A stretch of 64,000 bases of DNA from Aphidius gifuensis (GCF_014905175.1 NC_057788.1:10733446-10797445); one strand, 5' to 3'; positions 45,682 through 57,430 are shown, counted from the stretch's first letter. Translations and numbers: made by a program. The notes: generated by a model not told the origin, from the sequence alone.

Positions 45682-46397
45682 TGGATCCTTGTCACCATCA
45701 CCAAAGGTTTGTTGGTCTTTTATTCAAACTTGTTTCTTCAATAGAGCAGTCGTTTTCTGACAAATCTTCTTCTCCATCCTCTTCTTCTTCTTCTCTTTCT
45801 TTCTGTTCACTAGAGTGAGCTTTGTTTATTTTTCTATATTTGTTAATTATTTCTTGATCTACTTTGTCAGAAACTTTTCTTTTTAAACTCTTGATTATCT
45901 AAAACAAAATATAAATTTCAAAAAAAGTATTAGTATAAATAATAATGTAATTGGTGATATGATTATAATTTAGATAAGTACTTTTCTTTCATTTTGTTCT
46001 GATTCACTGTCAAACAAATCGGAAGTCGATGCATTCCGTCAATTACTATCAATTACTGAATTTGACAGTTTTGGAACGTGGAATCGTTGACTGTTGCTGA
46101 TTTGTTCAATATCATTGGCAGAATCTTTGAATTGAAAATAATTAATAATAATTATTGAACACGATGAATAAAAATAACAACAAGAATTATATTCAGCAAC
46201 AAACCTGCGACAGCTAAAACCTGACAAGTGTCACGAGAACCATCCGCCTGAATAAGTGCATAAGGAACTCGAGATCTTGTACTTTTGGATTCGAGTTCGA
46301 AGCTAACCATGCTGAATTGTTTAATTTGGTTAGTTTTTACACATTTGTACGATTTCTTCCCGTTTTTTCCATGCAAATATAGGTACGCATAACTCAT
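45665..46397 (-). pseudogene. Unrecognised three-exon gene remnant fused to the F-box copy
   Basis: Minus-strand exons 46397-46206 (MSYAYLYLHGKNGKKSYKCV...), about 46128-45982 and 45900-45665 splice in frame. Exon 2 has an in-frame TGA (after VIDSN) and then continues ASTSDLFDSESEQNERK. Exon 3 is acidic and basic (KREEEEEDGEEDLSENDC) and its last part, TNKRPTNLW then stop, is built from first-exon DNA of the F-box gene in another frame. The N-terminal style resembles short proteins seen near BEN-domain or transposon-borne genes, but no domain can be named. The TGA suggests it is dead. Confidence 0.4.
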
Positions 46398-46563
46398 TTT
46401 TCGTCAGTTACAAATATAGCAAATGTTTATCACAACAATTAATCTTTGTTATGTTGACTTTTGTGTTCTTCTGGGCAAAGGAAAGATTGATATATTAACT
46501 AAAAGAGAATCGGTAAGTTTGAACCACTGTATTGATAATTGCAGGTCGTATAATAAATTAATT

Positions 46564-46911
46564 CATGAATGTACAAGATAATTTACGGCTTCTTACCACG
46601 CAACGCGATGTCGAAAACAAAATGATTCTGTTGTATTGCTCAAATCTGGTCAAATCGGGCAAATTTTAAAAATTTATAACGTATCATACGAATTTCAAGA
46701 AAAAGTAATTATGTTTATTTATTTATTCGACATTGAACGAGATTATTTTTTATCGACTAAAGATGTTAACGTTGATCACATAAAACAGTGTAGCTCTGTC
46801 CATAATATTCAAACTTTCAGTCCGGCAGATTTACTGCGACCGTGTGTATACATCAAAACAAAGCAATCTGAGTATGTTATTCTCATACCATTTGGATGTT
46901 ACGGCGATTGA
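46564..46911 (+). pseudogene. Transposase-like C-terminal fragment
   Basis: NKLIHECTR (followed by a stop) then RKQNDSVVLLKSGQIGQILK, IYLFDIERDYFLST, and FSPADLLRPCVYIKTKQ to a stop at 46909-46911. This order resembles the C-terminal part of transposase-like proteins that have zinc-finger N-termini in insects, as with the gene at 32732-34397. Isolated and 5'-truncated. Confidence 0.4.
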
Positions 46912-46919
46912 ATATTTGA

Positions 46920-47068
46920 ATAATTGTAAAAAATTCAGAAACTGGATTTTTATAATAAATGTAAAATAATATTTTTTTTAATCATATACCAAAAAATTTA
47001 AAAGATCAAAATATTTTCATATTTTGGATTAAATAAAAACTGATTAACCATTGTTGATAAAATCTAGG
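46920..47068. repeat. Direct repeat, copy 1 (copy 2 at 48127-48271)
   Basis: TAATTGTAAAAAATTCAG through ATTGTTGATAAAATC, about 145 bp, almost identical at 48127-48271 in the same orientation. The two copies enclose about 1.06 kb. Confidence 0.9.
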
Positions 47069-48126
47069 TGTCATTAACGATATACATTCTTTATGTTTTC
47101 CAATAGTACATAAATATTTATCTATACACAATTTTATTGTTATATAAAAAATTATCTATACATTATTTTATATATTTTAAAAAATGTCAATTTATAAATT
47201 AATCATATTTATATTGAATTTTCCATATCATAAACACAAAATTAACTGCCAAATTTATATTAATTTAAGTCAAATATTAATATCATAATATTGCAAATAA
47301 TTATAAATTATTATTAACTGTTATAAAAAATATATAAAAATAATAATTTGATAATTTATATTTAGCTAGTTTATAACACATTAATTAATAAACAAACTTT
47401 TTATTAAAAATAACTTTTATTTATTATTTAAAAAAATTAAATTATAAACTTTGTAAATTGAGAATATTAAAAACTCAATAATTCAGGTGTTTTTATTATA
47501 TGCACGCTTGTATCCATAATTTCTAAAATGTTTATTATTGTTATAAAAAAATGTATCAGTAGAAAACAACAAAAAAATATATTTTACTTTTTTCAAAATG
47601 TCCTTTATTTAATGGATATTTCAGAAATACTGTGCAACAAATATTTATAGTAAAAAAAAATATTGAAAATAAAAAGACCAGTGGAAAATTATGAAGTTAA
47701 AATTTTTTAAAAGTTTAAACAATTTTTTTTACAATAAATATTCGTTGCACAGTATTTCTGAAAAATCCATTAAATAAAAGACATTTTAAAGAAGTAAAAT
47801 ATATTTTTTTGTGAATTTCTACCGATGCATTGGTTTATAACAATAATAAACAATAAACATTTTATGCGTCGCGCGGTCTATCAAGCGCTCGTATTTGTTA
47901 CCGATTCAATCCTTCGAAGATCACTCTTTGTTTATTTGATTTATTTCGTTAGCAACAAAAAAACAAACTATGTCTCACTCACTCTTTTTTTTTTGTTGCT
48001 AACGAAATAAATAAAAAAATAATAGAAAAAGGCAAACAGAAAAAAATTCATATGAGAGTAAGTGAGAGAAAAAGAATGACCAATCAAATGTCCGGAAGAC
48101 CGATGATGTTTGTCCTTTTTATATAA
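47069..48126. repeat. Segment with two foldbacks between direct repeats
   Basis: 47530-47852 is an inverted repeat with arms of about 125 bp (TTTAATGGATATTTCAGAAA / TTTCTGAAAAATCCATTAAA). 47930-48015 is a second hairpin (TTATTTCGTTAGCAACAAA / TTTGTTGCTAACGAAATAA). No coding content. Confidence 0.8.
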
Positions 48127-48291
48127 GTAATTGTAAAAAATTCAGAAACTGGATTTTTATAATAAATGTAAAATAATATTTTTTTTTAATCATATACCAA
48201 AAAATTTAAAAGATCAAAATATTTTCATATTCTGGATTAAATAAAAACTGATTAACCATTGTTGATAAAATCCCATAATTAAATTTATTGG

Positions 48292-48396
48292 TCAATTTCC
48301 CCTTCTTCCTGCTACTTCAAGGGCCCAATCATCTTTTTTCGTAACTTTAGGACGACGTAAATTGAATGTTTTTCGAAAGATTTTTTGTGACAACTT
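48292..48396 (-). CDS. Terminal coding exon, unrecognised gene
   Basis: A minus-strand acceptor (tttacag) at 48397 precedes a 105-nt frame KLSQKIFRKTFNLRRPKVTK then KDDWALEVAGRRGN and TGA. The sharp acceptor and charged, non-repetitive content suggest a real last exon. It lies 450 bp beyond the stop of the gene at 48850, with a TTTCTCC repeat between them, so it may be an alternative 3' end or a remnant of a paralogue. Confidence 0.35.
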   Translation of the reverse strand, partial: KLSQKIFRKTFNLRRPKVTKKDDWALEVAGRRGN

Positions 48397-48469
48397 CTGT
48401 AAATAAAAATAAAAAAATTAAGAACCTTCTCGATAACATCCACTAAATACGGGTCATTTCCGAATATTC

Positions 48470-48818
48470 CAGTGCGTTACAAAACTTGACAGAAAAAGCA
48501 GCTGACTTCACGTTGAAAAACTGAGCGAAAAAAAGTTGGAGAAGTGGTGGAGAAGAGTTAAAAAAAAGTTGGAGAAATGGCGGAGGAAAGTTGGAAAAAG
48601 GTTGAAGAAAAGTTGGAAAAAAGTTGGAAAAAAGTTGGAGAAATGGTGGAGAAAAGTTGGAAATAAGATGGCGACATTTTGGTTGAGATGGCGGACAAAT
48701 TTCTCCAACCATGGGTCATTTTCGTAAAAAGGTGGAGAAAGTTGGACAAAAGGTGGAGAAAATTGGAAAAAAGGCGGAGAAAGTTGAAAAAGTTGGAGAA
48801 ATATTTCTATCAGGGCTA
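48470..48818. repeat. TTGGAGAAA subrepeat element
   Basis: Runs of 'GTTGGAGAAATGGCGGAGGAAA' ending in GGAGAAATATTTCTATCAGGG, the same class as the CCCTGGTG elements. The many short open frames on both strands are artefacts. Confidence 0.7.
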
Positions 48819-48849
48819 ACTACAGTTATCATTCTAACTTTTAGTTAAC

Positions 48850-49761
48850 TTATGTTTCAGCACGATTTTTGACATTCAGTTTTAATTTGTAACCATCAAT
48901 TGCAATACTCAAATCATTAACTTGAAGTGATAGTGTTTTTTTATCTTCAGCAGCAGTTTTATTGCTGAGTGGTTCAATTGATTTTCCATTTAATGTTGTG
49001 TTAAATACGACAGGGAAGATGAAACTAAAATTATTATTATAAGTTTATTAGAAGTTGTAAAGTTGTCATCCCTTTGTCACTTAATGTTAAGCATCAAAGT
49101 CGAAAACTATTTATCGAAAATTCCACTTACTTCTTTTCACTTTTTTTTGTTACTAATGCTATTTTACTACACTCAATGGAAACAATAAAACTGCCCAGTT
49201 TTGATGACAATACTTCGTCTTCATCATCATCTCTTTTGTATAACTTTGATATTAAATTTCTTGTGGCATCTTTTATTTTCATCATCATATTTGTATATTT
49301 ATTGTTACCTATTAAGAAAAAAAAAAAAAAAATTCATGCAATTGTGCAAAAAAAAATATTTAATCAGTTACCTTCCGTCATTTTTCGCCCTTTGTAAAAG
49401 ATTTCCGTTGGACCTTTTATCAGCATCATATCTTCAATACGATTGTAACTTCTGTTACTCATTCCCTAAACTCTGGCTTTTTACTGACTTTTGGTTCAAT
49501 AAAAACAGGATTATATTTATTATTAGCAGGGAAAATAAATCTGTAATAAATTGATATATTAATATAACAGGTTTATTTATTTAATGGATCTCAAAGAAAA
49601 TAAGGTTCGATCATGTTCAACTTACTTTCTTGTCTTTCGTAAGTATTTAGAACTTTTCAATGAATCTAAAAAACTACCAACTTTTGTTTCCTTTAATGAA
49701 AATTTCGGAAGTAATTTATCTGGCTTCATGCTGCTCAAAATATTTTTCAATTTTCCTGTAG
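48850..49761 (-). CDS. Unrecognised multi-exon gene with a duplicated two-exon module
   Basis: Four minus-strand exons with matching splice phases: 49761-49626, 49540-49372, 49269-49131 and 49024-48850 (stop TAA). Exon 1 ends GSFLDSLKSSKYLRKTR and exon 2 begins FIFPANNKYNPVFIEP; exon 3 has GSFIVSIECSKIALVTKKSE and exon 4 begins FIFPVVFNTTLNGKSIEPL. The two pairs are therefore diverged copies of one module with the intron at the same place. In exon 2 the frame entering from exon 1 meets a TGA, while the frame leaving to exon 3 opens with ATGAGTAAC, so there is a 1-nt shift or two adjacent gene copies. No signal peptide or domain recognised; 5' end not found before the repeat at 49900. Function unknown; may be a pseudogene. 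Confidence 0.5.
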
Positions 49762-49899
49762 CTGCATAAGAATAATAAATATAAAATTATAATCTAAATC
49801 TCTAATAATATAAAGTCGTATGTTGTATGTCTTATAAACTTTCTAAATTCATACTTTCGATTACAAAAGAAAAAAAAAAATCATTATACAATAAGCCTT

Positions 49900-50240
49900 C
49901 CCTGGTGAAAATATTTGTCTAAATTTCTCCGTGATTACTCCGAATTTCTCTCAAATTTACCCATGCGGAGAAATGTGTGGAAAAATTTTCTCCTCGTCGT
50001 TGATTTCGGAAGAATTTCTCCGCGGTGAAATTATTTTTTTTCACATGTTTCTCAGCGTGTGTTTTTTTCTCGGAGAAATATTTCCGAAAGTTTTCTTACT
50101 CAAGTTGATTCAGAGAAAAGACGGAAAAATTTACCTCGTCGTTGATTTGACAAAAAATTTATGAGCAATAATATTTTTTTATACTTGGAGAAATGGCGGA
50201 CAAATGTCTCCACCTTTTCTCCACCATTTGTACAATTTTT
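49900..50240. repeat. CCCTGGTGAAAATATTT subrepeat element
   Basis: Same start as 36449 (CCCTGGTGAAAATATTTGTC), followed by 'CGGAGAAATGTGTGGAAAAATTT' units in both orientations and a right part with GGAGAAATGGCGGACAAATG. Confidence 0.7.
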
Positions 50241-50407
50241 TCCGACTTTTTCAATTTTTCCAAAGATGACTGATTATTATTAATTGTTACATAACGCAAA
50301 GCATTTTTTCTAGAAAATATCGGGTATATTTTTTTCAGAAAATGCTGTTGTTACCGACTAAAAATTTTTTTATTGATTATTAAAAACCGTTTAGAACAAA
50401 CAAAATG

Positions 50408-50886
50408 GACACGGAAAAAAATTTCCACTCAATTTTACTATGGTGCCACATTACCAGAGAACTATCTTTTGATTATTGAAAAATTTACTATCATTTTAAC
50501 GAAAAAAAAACAATTGTAGTCTTGAAGAACTCAAATGTAGCATAGCGACTTTCTCATGTTTTTTTTTTGCTATTTCCCTATGAAAAAATTACAACGCATT
50601 AAGAAATTTTTACAGAAACCAAATTTAAAATTTAAAATAAAATAATCCAGCCTAAAAATTACATTGCATCATAGCAAAGAATATTTTTTTTTTTTTGCTT
50701 TGTTTATTTCTAAAATTTCACTTTGTTGTGGACAATTTTAAAATGATCCTCTGAAAATTCACAATGTACCATAGTAAATATTTGATTTCTTCGGAAATCC
50801 TGTAGGTGTCACTAACAAATACAAAGCAACATATTTGAAATTACAATGAGCCACAGCAAAATTGATGACGGACTCAGAAATGTCAA
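50408..50886. repeat. Element with repeated ACAATGTACCATAGTAAA motif
   Basis: CAATTTTACTATGGTGCCAC at left is roughly inverted as ACAATGAGCCACAGCAAAATTG at right. The motif 'TTACATTGCATCATAGCAAA' recurs about five times between. Probable eroded TIR element. Confidence 0.5.
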
Positions 50887-50889
50887 CTG

Positions 50890-51757
50890 CCCGAGTGGAA
50901 ATTTAGTTAAGGTTCTGATCAGAACCGGATCAGGGTACCTAATTTCAACTCAGAACAGGATCAGGAATCCTGTTCAGGAATGGATCAGAATATAACGCTC
51001 TTTTTTAGGATTCTGATCAGAACCGGATCAGGAAACCTGACCAGGATACCTGATCAGGAATGGAACAGGATACCTGATCAGGAATGAAACAGGATTCCTG
51101 ATCTGAAACGGATCAAGTAATTTAAAAAAAAAAATTGTTTTTTATTATTTGAAGTTTTGTAAATCGGTTAACTAATTTACTATAGCAATGTCAATGATGA
51201 AACAGATTGAACGATAAGATTGTATATGCCTAACATAACTATGCCTAACCACTAGCGGGACGCGAACTCGGAGCTAAAAAAAACTTAAATTAGAATTTGC
51301 GACGTAAATTTAACGTAAAAATAAAATATAACAATTTGTTAAATTGTCCGTTGTCATTTTGTTTTAGAATTAAAATTAAAATTAAATCCAAAAAATATTT
51401 ATCCTGATAGTATTCTTGTCAGAATCTCATCGGGATTCCTTTTTCGGAATATGCTCAGGTTTCCTGGTCTTTTTCTGAACAGGAAAACTGAGTGAAAAAA
51501 GTCAATTTATTTGATATATTTATCCTGATAGGATTCTGATCAGAATTTTATCAGGGTTCCCTATTCAGAATACGTTTAGGTTTCCTGTTCCTTTTCTGAA
51601 CAGGAAGTTGAGTAAAAAAAGTCAATTTATTTGATATATTTATCCTGACAGTATTCTGGTCAGAATCTGATCAGGAAGCCTTATTCAGGATATGCTCAGG
51701 TTTCCTGTTCCTTTTCTGAACAGGAAAACTGTGTGAAAAAAGTCAATTTATTAAATA
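50890..51757. mobile_element. CCTGATCAGG-subrepeat element, left part
   Basis: Starts CCCGAGTGGAAATTTAG. Many palindromic units such as TCAGGAATCCTGTTC and GATCAGAACCGGATCAGG follow, then a tRNA-like box (51240-51285), then TATCCTGATAGTATTCTTGTCAG repeats. The segment 51350-51460 is nearly identical to 62334-62430. The right end is lost at the junction with the 51758 repeat. Confidence 0.75.
51240..51285 (-). other. tRNA B-box-like segment
   Basis: Minus strand: GCTCCGAGTTCGCGTCCCGC is a good B-box/T-arm. It is followed, not preceded, by an A-box-like TAGTGGTTAGGCATAG. Not a tRNA gene; a tRNA-derived module in the element. Confidence 0.4.
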
Positions 51758-51935
51758 CAGACTGTCCCATTTTAATTGGATAATGGATTTTTCTTGAAAA
51801 ATATAGCTCAAATTGAAAAATGATCCAAGTAAAAGTTGTATGGTTTGGAGGGGGACCTAGAAAAAAAATTCAAAAAATTCAAAATGGCGGAGTTTCAGGT
51901 ATGAACATAGTTTTTTTAAATGGATACTGTTACGT
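51758..51935. repeat. Half copy of the foldback at 58250
   Basis: AATGGATTTTTCTTGAAAAA, CAAAATGGCGGAGTTTCAGG and 'TATGAACATAGTTTTTTTAAATGGA' match, directly or inverted, the arms at 58340-58480 and 58600-58890. Confidence 0.65.
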
Positions 51936-52066
51936 ACTAAGTTGAAAAATTAAAATTAAACTATGGAATAACAAAAAAAAAAGGAAAGAATATGTAAAAC
52001 CAAAATTAAATAGGCAAATAATCATAGAATAATTAAAATAAATCAACTTGGTATTTCACGTTAATC

Positions 52067-55000
52067 CCAGGTAGGAAGTGACGACGGGGACAAGCCTGGG
52101 ACAAGCCTGTTTGTCGGGCTCTGAGGCTCGTGTCAAGCTTCACTACCCGGCTTGTGTCAAGCCTGGGTGAGCCCTAAATTGCCGGTGTCAGGCTTGTATT
52201 CCAGGCTTGTTTTCCAAGCCTGGCACAAGCCTGTGTCTCAGGCTTGACACAGGCTTGCAAAAAAAACTAAAAAATAATATAAATAAACTATTATTGTTAG
52301 TTTATGTTTATAACATTATTTTTTTTTTATTTAAACAATTTGAATAAACGACATTAATTAAACGAAAACAAATGGAGGTGACGTGGGATTGATCCGGGGT
52401 CTCTCACGTAGAAGTTGAACACGCTATCAAGTCAACCGTCGGGGTATTGATGTAAGATGTAGTGAAACTTTTTTATATGAATAAACTCTACTGAGACTCA
52501 ATACACAGCCCTCGCAAAAGCCTGACACAATAGTCAAAGCCTGATAATTTCTCTTTAAAATTTATATATCACTAGCGCCGTCGACGGCCGCAAGCGGCCG
52601 CCTCCGTTGTTGCTATTGCTATAATGCTATATCCTAGATGTGCCTAGATGCCAAATGCCAATGACACGTCATCATGTGGTGTGAATAACAAAAAAAAAAA
52701 AAAAAAAATGAAATTTTTAATTAGAGGAAAAATCAATTTACAAATAATATTTGACGTTGTCTAATAGAATGCGTAAGCCCAGCTCACGGAAACGGAACCG
52801 TTTTAAAATACTCTTTGGAAGCCTTTTGATTTGTAATAATTTGTAATAATTTTTTGCATAAATTTTAATTACTCCCTATTGAAGGGTTAGAGGATGGTTC
52901 AATTTTTTTTCTAATTAACTCAGAATCATAAAAAAAGTTGCTCAATGATCAGAATTATTTTGTATTAATTTGGACTATTAATATCGAAATTTTCACTTGA
53001 AGAATAACGACAAAAAAAATAAAAAATTACTCCAAAATGTTTATGCAATATACAGACGCATGGTGCCTTTAATGATAAATTCTTTTTTTATTTGTTTTTT
53101 ATCTATTTTAAAGAAAAAAGCAAAGGCATCAATAAAATAAAAAATTACACCTCAATAACAATAACATAGATTATAAAGTAAAATCATGTAGCTCATGTTT
53201 TTCTCATCAAAAATATCCACATCAAAAATAATAGGCACCATGCAATTGTTGATAAATAATTTTCATTCAACAGTTTTTTTTTCATCTATCGTCTGCCATC
53301 ATCTGCTATTTATTGTAAGAAGAAATAGTCTACTCCAAATTTTAATTCACAATATTTTGTTATTGTTATTGATGTACAAATTCCGATTTTATGAGTGCAA
53401 ATTACCTAAGATCCGATGCGTTTGCATATGAACATTTTAGAGCAAATATTTAATTTTGTCGTTGTTCTTGAGGTAAAAATCCAATGTTTGTACAAATTAG
53501 TACAAAATATTCTGATTATTCAACAAAGTATTGTAAATTAAAGTTCTCGAGTAAACTATTTTTTTTTTTAATATTATTAAAGTACGAATCCTACTTTCAT
53601 TGACTCAAATAAGCTTATGACTTTTTTTTCGAGAATGAAGGAAAAAAATTATCTATCATTATTTATTATCTGAGGTGCCATGCGATTGTTAATAATCAAT
53701 TTTCGTCAAACAATTTTTTTCTATTCTTTTCCATTGAAGGACAAATTCTGTTATTATTAATACAAATTAACCCATGACTTTTCCTTCAAGAGTAAAAACA
53801 AATCATTCAATAACATTTATTTTTTGAGGCGCCATAGAATTGTTAATAAACAATTACATAACACCTCAAAATAATAGAATAATCTTTTTAAATAATTCTT
53901 TTTTTTATCTTTGGAGAGAAAAACGTTGGCTGATAATAGCAGAATTCGTACTTCAGTGGAAAATAATATGAAAAATTGTTAATTAACGATTGCATGTCAC
54001 CTCGAACAATTGTTAACATTTATTTATAAATATCGTTGAATAATTTTTTTTTTCTTCTTGAAGAGAATGTCGTGAGTTTATTTAAACCAATGAATGTATG
54101 TTTTGTACTTCAATAATGATTAAATAAAAAAATACGTTTACTCCAAAATTTTAATTAACAATACTTTGTTATTGTTAATCATGTACAAATCTTGATTTCA
54201 TTCTTACAGGTTCGCGTGCCTTATTTAAAAATGAATCTATCTTTTTTTTTTTTGTGTTTGGATCTAGTTTTTTTTTCAATGTTTCGTTATTTTTTTATTT
54301 ATAACACATGAGTTACTCTTTTATTTATAACAATTCAATTAAATATTAAATATGAAGGTTATGGCAATCATTTGAAGATTAAAATATTGTTATATATTTA
54401 TTTACATATAATAAAATATTGTTATAATCACATATCATATGTGACATATGTCAACACACACATGCATATGTAGATGCAATTAGCGCCACCTATATCAATT
54501 TATACGACATGCACTTGACCTTTTGATACCCCAATCAGATTCCATCAAATTCAAAAATGAGGCGCTAAGTCTGAAAATGAAGCGCCAAGTTCAAATTTGG
54601 ATGCGCACGCAAAATGCGACGCCATGACACCATGCTTTTTATAGTATAGGATTTATACAACTAATTACTATTTTTTTGTTATTAAATATATGCACAAGTC
54701 AAGTCTCGTGTGAGACTTGGTGAAACGATGCGCACTAGCTTGTCACAAGGCTGTGTTTCAAGGCTCGTGTGAGACCGGGTAAAATCAACGGGGACAAGCT
54801 TGTTTCAAGCCTGCGCAGCCAAGGCCCATGTGAGACCGGGTAAAATCAAAAAATACAGGCCCTACACAAGACTGAGTTACCAAGGCTCGTGTGAGGCCGG
54901 GTAAAAGCGAAAAATACAGGCCCTACACAAGACTGAGTTACCAAGGCTCGTGTAAAGCCGGGTAAAATCAACGGGCCCAGGCCTGAAACAAGCCTTGGCT

Positions 55001-55068
55001 ACCAAAGCTTGATACACAGCCCTTGCATAAGCCTGAAACGGTCGTCAAGCCCGAGAATTCTTACCTGG
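52067..55068. mobile_element. 3.0-kb TIR element, CCAGGTA ends, AAGCCTG subrepeats
   Basis: CCAGGTAGGAAGT at left and TTCTTACCTGG at right are imperfect inverted ends. Both arms (52080-52260, 54700-55060) are arrays of palindromic 'GGCTTGTGTCAAGCCTGG' / 'CCAAGGCTCGTGTGAGACCGGG' units. The core carries a tRNA-like segment (52372-52441), a long AT-rich part and four or more diverged copies of a 'GGTGCCATGCGATTGTTAATAAT' motif (53236, 53673, 53827, 53995). No protein gene. Confidence 0.78.
52372..52441 (-). other. tRNA-like (pol III box) segment
   Basis: Minus strand: CGGTTGACTTGATAGCGTGT resembles an A-box/D-arm and CCCCGGATCAATCCCACG a B-box/T-arm, about 45 nt apart, with a free middle part where an anticodon arm would be. 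Best preserved of the three tRNA-like modules but still lacking a proper acceptor stem. Confidence 0.45.
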
Positions 55069-55852
55069 AATATTAAAAAATCCTCTTACCCTAACGGTAC
55101 GATCCAACCCGTTTCGTCAGTTGGAATCGGGTTATTTTGGGGTTAAGTTTTTCTAAGGTTTGTTCGTGGTTGGATAACTGTTATCTGGCGGTTGTAATGT
55201 GCGCAAAAACAACCGTCTCTAACCGCGTTGTATAATGGTTATTCTAAGGTTATATGAACCGAAGACCAGTTTGCTGTAACCGTTATTTAACCGTTCAATA
55301 ACTTCGGTTAAATTTCGGTTACTTCGAGGTTGCCACAACGATATGACCCAATCACTCTCGTGGATTGGAATCAGGTTATTCTGAGGTTTGAAGTTTTTAT
55401 AGGGTTTGTTTGTGGTTGGATTACATCTACTAATTTCAGACGACTTATCCCTAGTAGAAATATTTCTCTGCCATCACACCGGCTTTCTCCGGCATCATTC
55501 CGTTATTGTCCCATTTTCGGAGAAATTACTCCGGCATGAGATTGATGGCGGAGAAATTTTTCCGGCATGGGATTATGACGGAGAAAATATAATAGTTGTT
55601 ATTAATAGATTATCTGTTTGACTATTTTTGAGTAGACAAACTAGAAGTATTGTTTTCATCGGTTGAATATTTTCATGATATGACAATCTATGTATTCTTT
55701 TGTGTTCTTTTGGTCCATGGAGAACCACATACAACCTCGCACATACACATGCTTAATTAAAAAAAAAAAATTGTCAAGTTTACTCACATATTTATAATCG
55801 AACGTATTTTTGATCACCGCTTGTTATGGACATAATTGTTCAAGGTTTCCTT

Positions 55853-56222
55853 CCTCCCGGACGGCTGCCGAGAAATACCACCTCCATTGCTCACCATCAC
55901 TACTTTCATATATGTGTGAGTGTACTATAGGAGTAGTGAGTAGTGACTATATAGTCGTGGTTAGTGACGGCGAGCAGTAGTAGAGTGGGTATAAGCAGAG
56001 TGAAGCCACAGAGGTCCCATTAGTCCGACATTTTGTGCTCGCCGTATGGAGTGAGTATAAGAGGTTTTTCGTCACTTCCGAGCTCATTGTATGGAGCGGG
56101 TATAAGGGGGTTCCGTCACTTCCGAGGTAAAAATCATCTATGGCTCCACTCTGCTTATACCCACTCTAAGCAGTAGTGAGCGGTAGAGGTGGTATTTCGC
56201 TGGCGGTCGTCCGCCGTGAAAG
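55853..56222. repeat. Foldback nested in the 55089 element
   Basis: 'CCGAGAAATACCACCTCCATTGCTCACC' is inverted near 56185-56210, and GGGTATAAGCAGAGTGAAGCC (55988) is inverted as GGCTCCACTCTGCTTATACCC (56141). GC-richer than surroundings. Confidence 0.8.
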
Positions 56223-56319
56223 AAAGCTCCCAATAATCTGTAGTAGCAACGTAGATTTTTTTTATACATTTACATTATAGACGGTAAGACAGAGGCAAAA
56301 ACAGTGTGTGAAACTGAAT

Positions 56320-56580
56320 TGAACAAAATACCTGTTAAATGGTAGTTTTTGAGACCCAGAACACGGTGCACCTATTTCCAATCATTTTTATTGTCTGCCG
56401 TCCACAGGTAAGCCAGGTAAAAAATCGATAATTTATATGACTCTGAATTGATTGGAATTTGTTTAATACTTTTAATTTTTGTATATTAAGTTAATTTTAA
56501 AATTCCAATCAAATGAGTTATCATCCGGCCGAGATATTAATTTTTGAAAATTGAAAAAAACATGAATTATAGCGTACGTC
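56320..56580. repeat. Dispersed repeat, copy 2 (copy 1 at 28300-28680)
   Basis: Same orientation and order of shared blocks as copy 1, including GTCCACAGGTAAGCCAGGT. Confidence 0.7.
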
Positions 56581-57430
56581 TAAACTGATTGGCGAGCTAG
56601 GTTATTTTTCTTTAATGTATTTTAAATATAAAAAAAAAAAATCCAATAAAAAAAAAAATCATTAAAAGGGTTAAAAAAATTATTAAAAATTAAATTGAAT
56701 CGTAGAGTAATGCGAGGGCTGAGCGTGAAAATAATAGAGTGGTGGGGAGTTTGGCAGTCAGCTTGGAGTTTATATTAGAAGAGGAAAACTATAGAGAAAA
56801 AAAAGATAAAAAACTCCCATCACTCTGTTATTTTCACGCCCCTCTGTATTACCCATACCGTATCACCAGGTAGAAGCGGACAGGAAGAAGAAGAACCTTT
56901 GAGACCTTTTTCTATTACATAATTTTTTTCTGTTCTTTCTATGTATTTTTTATTTGTATCGTCTCTATACAATATTGTATATTGTGACTATATTCATATG
57001 ACAAAACAATAAATTATCATTGAAACCTTGTTATTTATGCATAGTTCCAGATTATTTTCAATGTAAACGAGTTTATACTGTCATTTATTTACTGTAATAT
57101 ATAATTAGATAATTACTGTTAACGAACTGCTAACCAACTACGAATAAACTAAGTCTAATTAACCGCCAACAAACCCTAAATCAACTATGAGTAAACCATA
57201 AATGCGATGACCCAAAAGAGTTAGTTTCTGGTTATTTTTCGGTTAGTTATTTGAATCCAAAATATTCGGGTTTGAACAAGGTTTATCAACAGTTAACTAA
57301 CAGTTAGTTCTCATTTGGTTATTTTTAGGTTTAAGAAGGGTTTGTTTTCGGTTTTTTTTTGCGCACATTCCAACCTCGAAACAACCGTTTAATAACGGTT
57401 CATAAGGGGTTAGATCGTACCGTTAGGGTA

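Larger units (their letters stand above)
55089..57428. mobile_element. 2.3-kb TIR element, CCCTAACGGTACGATC ends, TA duplication
   Basis: CCCTAACGGTACGATCCAACC at left, GGTTAGATCGTACCGTTAGGG at right, TA on both sides (55087-55088, 57429-57430). The arms hold 'GGTTATTCTAAGGTTTG' and AACCG units. Nested inside are a TTTCTCCGGCAT fragment (55445-55590), a foldback (55853-56222) and copy 2 of the repeat at 28300 (56320-56580). Confidence 0.88.

Noticed and set aside
46920..48271. LTR retrotransposon remnant
   Set aside because: The direct repeats lack TG..CA ends, a primer-binding site and a polypurine tract.
48443..48749. Four overlapping open frames on both strands
   Set aside because: All derive from the TTGGAGAAA repeat array.
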